Below, piece by piece: positions 6,089 to 6,248 of a stretch of 6,248 nt of DNA. The notes beneath the pieces were generated by a model, which was not told where the DNA came from, searched no databases, and saw only the letters and a list, made by a program, of their open reading frames with translations. Within the stretch, counting starts at the first letter, position 1. Each line of letters begins with the position of its first letter. Origin of the DNA: Rhodospirillales bacterium (GTDB lineage Bacteria; Pseudomonadota; Alphaproteobacteria; UBA828); the NCBI GenBank assembly GCA_026712885.1, contig JAPOPO010000609.1, forward strand, positions 1-6,248. The letters run 5' to 3'. The translations under genes were made by a program, and so were the position numbers.

Positions 6089-6248
6089 TTACCGCGACGG
6101 GTCGTGGAGGATGGCCCACTCACCCGCCTGGGCGTGCACGTAGAGATAAGGCTTGATCGCCTCGCCCTCGTCCGTGCGCTGGATCTTGCCGAGCAGCCCG
6201 TCGCTTTCCTTCAGATTCGCCAGCCCGTCGCGGACGTTGCGCCGGTCC
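6089..6248 (-). CDS. Probable ABC-transporter substrate-binding protein, C-terminal fragment
   Basis: The last 52 codons and the stop (TAA at 6089-6091) of a gene entering from the right edge are present. The peptide reads RRNVRDGLANLKESDGLLG, then KIQRTDEGEAIKPYLYVH, then AGEWAILHDPSR. The pattern NVRDGLA.L...DGLLG.I.....G...KP.Y..... G.W resembles the C-terminal end of branched-chain amino-acid type periplasmic binding proteins (Peripla_BP_6 / LivK-like). In those the last helix and strands read R.AL..L..F.G.TG.I.F...G...KP.......G.W. The frame is G+C-rich at third positions and is followed directly by a strong terminator, which supports it as a real gene end. The signal peptide and ligand-binding residues are outside the window. 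The family assignment is moderate, based on a short C-terminus. Confidence 0.62.
   Translation of the reverse strand, partial: DRRNVRDGLANLKESDGLLGKIQRTDEGEAIKPYLYVHAQAGEWAILHDPSR

Overview
The window looks like a piece of a high-GC proteobacterial chromosome. Codons end mostly in G or C, genes are tightly packed, and the families present are typical of metabolically versatile, probably alphaproteobacterial, organisms. That taxonomic guess comes from gene content and composition only; there is no rRNA or other marker gene. I see no tRNA, CRISPR array, insertion sequence or phage gene.

Layout. The left half is on the minus strand and reads right to left. First comes a thiamine-diphosphate (ThDP) enzyme of the benzoylformate decarboxylase / acetolactate synthase type (1388-3061). 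Next is a broken remnant of a polysaccharide deacetylase / PuuE-like gene (about 980-1269). Then comes the FAD-binding medium subunit of a molybdenum hydroxylase (CoxM type, 98-952), and last the first 28 codons of its [2Fe-2S] small subunit (1-86), which runs off the left edge. The large Mo-cofactor subunit should lie beyond that edge. A divergent spacer of about 450 bp (3062-3510) holds no convincing intact gene, but it has possible gene debris and short direct repeats. To its right, a plus-strand pair encodes a glutathione S-transferase-like protein (3511-4167) and, after a 3-nt gap, a class III CaiB/BaiF CoA-transferase (4171-5373). The CoA-transferase converges on a minus-strand GNAT acetyltransferase (5370-5924), and their stop codons overlap. 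At the right edge is the C-terminus of what looks like an ABC-transporter substrate-binding protein (6089-6248, minus strand), followed by a clear intrinsic terminator (6036-6080). Between that terminator and the GNAT gene is a possible ribosome-binding site plus a short NIPSNAP-like N-terminus.

How the genes may work together. A molybdenum hydroxylase, a 2-oxo-acid-type ThDP enzyme, a GST and a CoA-transferase next to a solute-binding protein suggest a small-molecule catabolic region: uptake, hydroxylation, C-C cleavage and CoA activation. The substrate cannot be read from the sequence. The strongest unusual observation is the decayed deacetylase gene, which still aligns in frame across an internal TAA. 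It suggests that the left-hand operon has lost a member and that the region is being remodelled.
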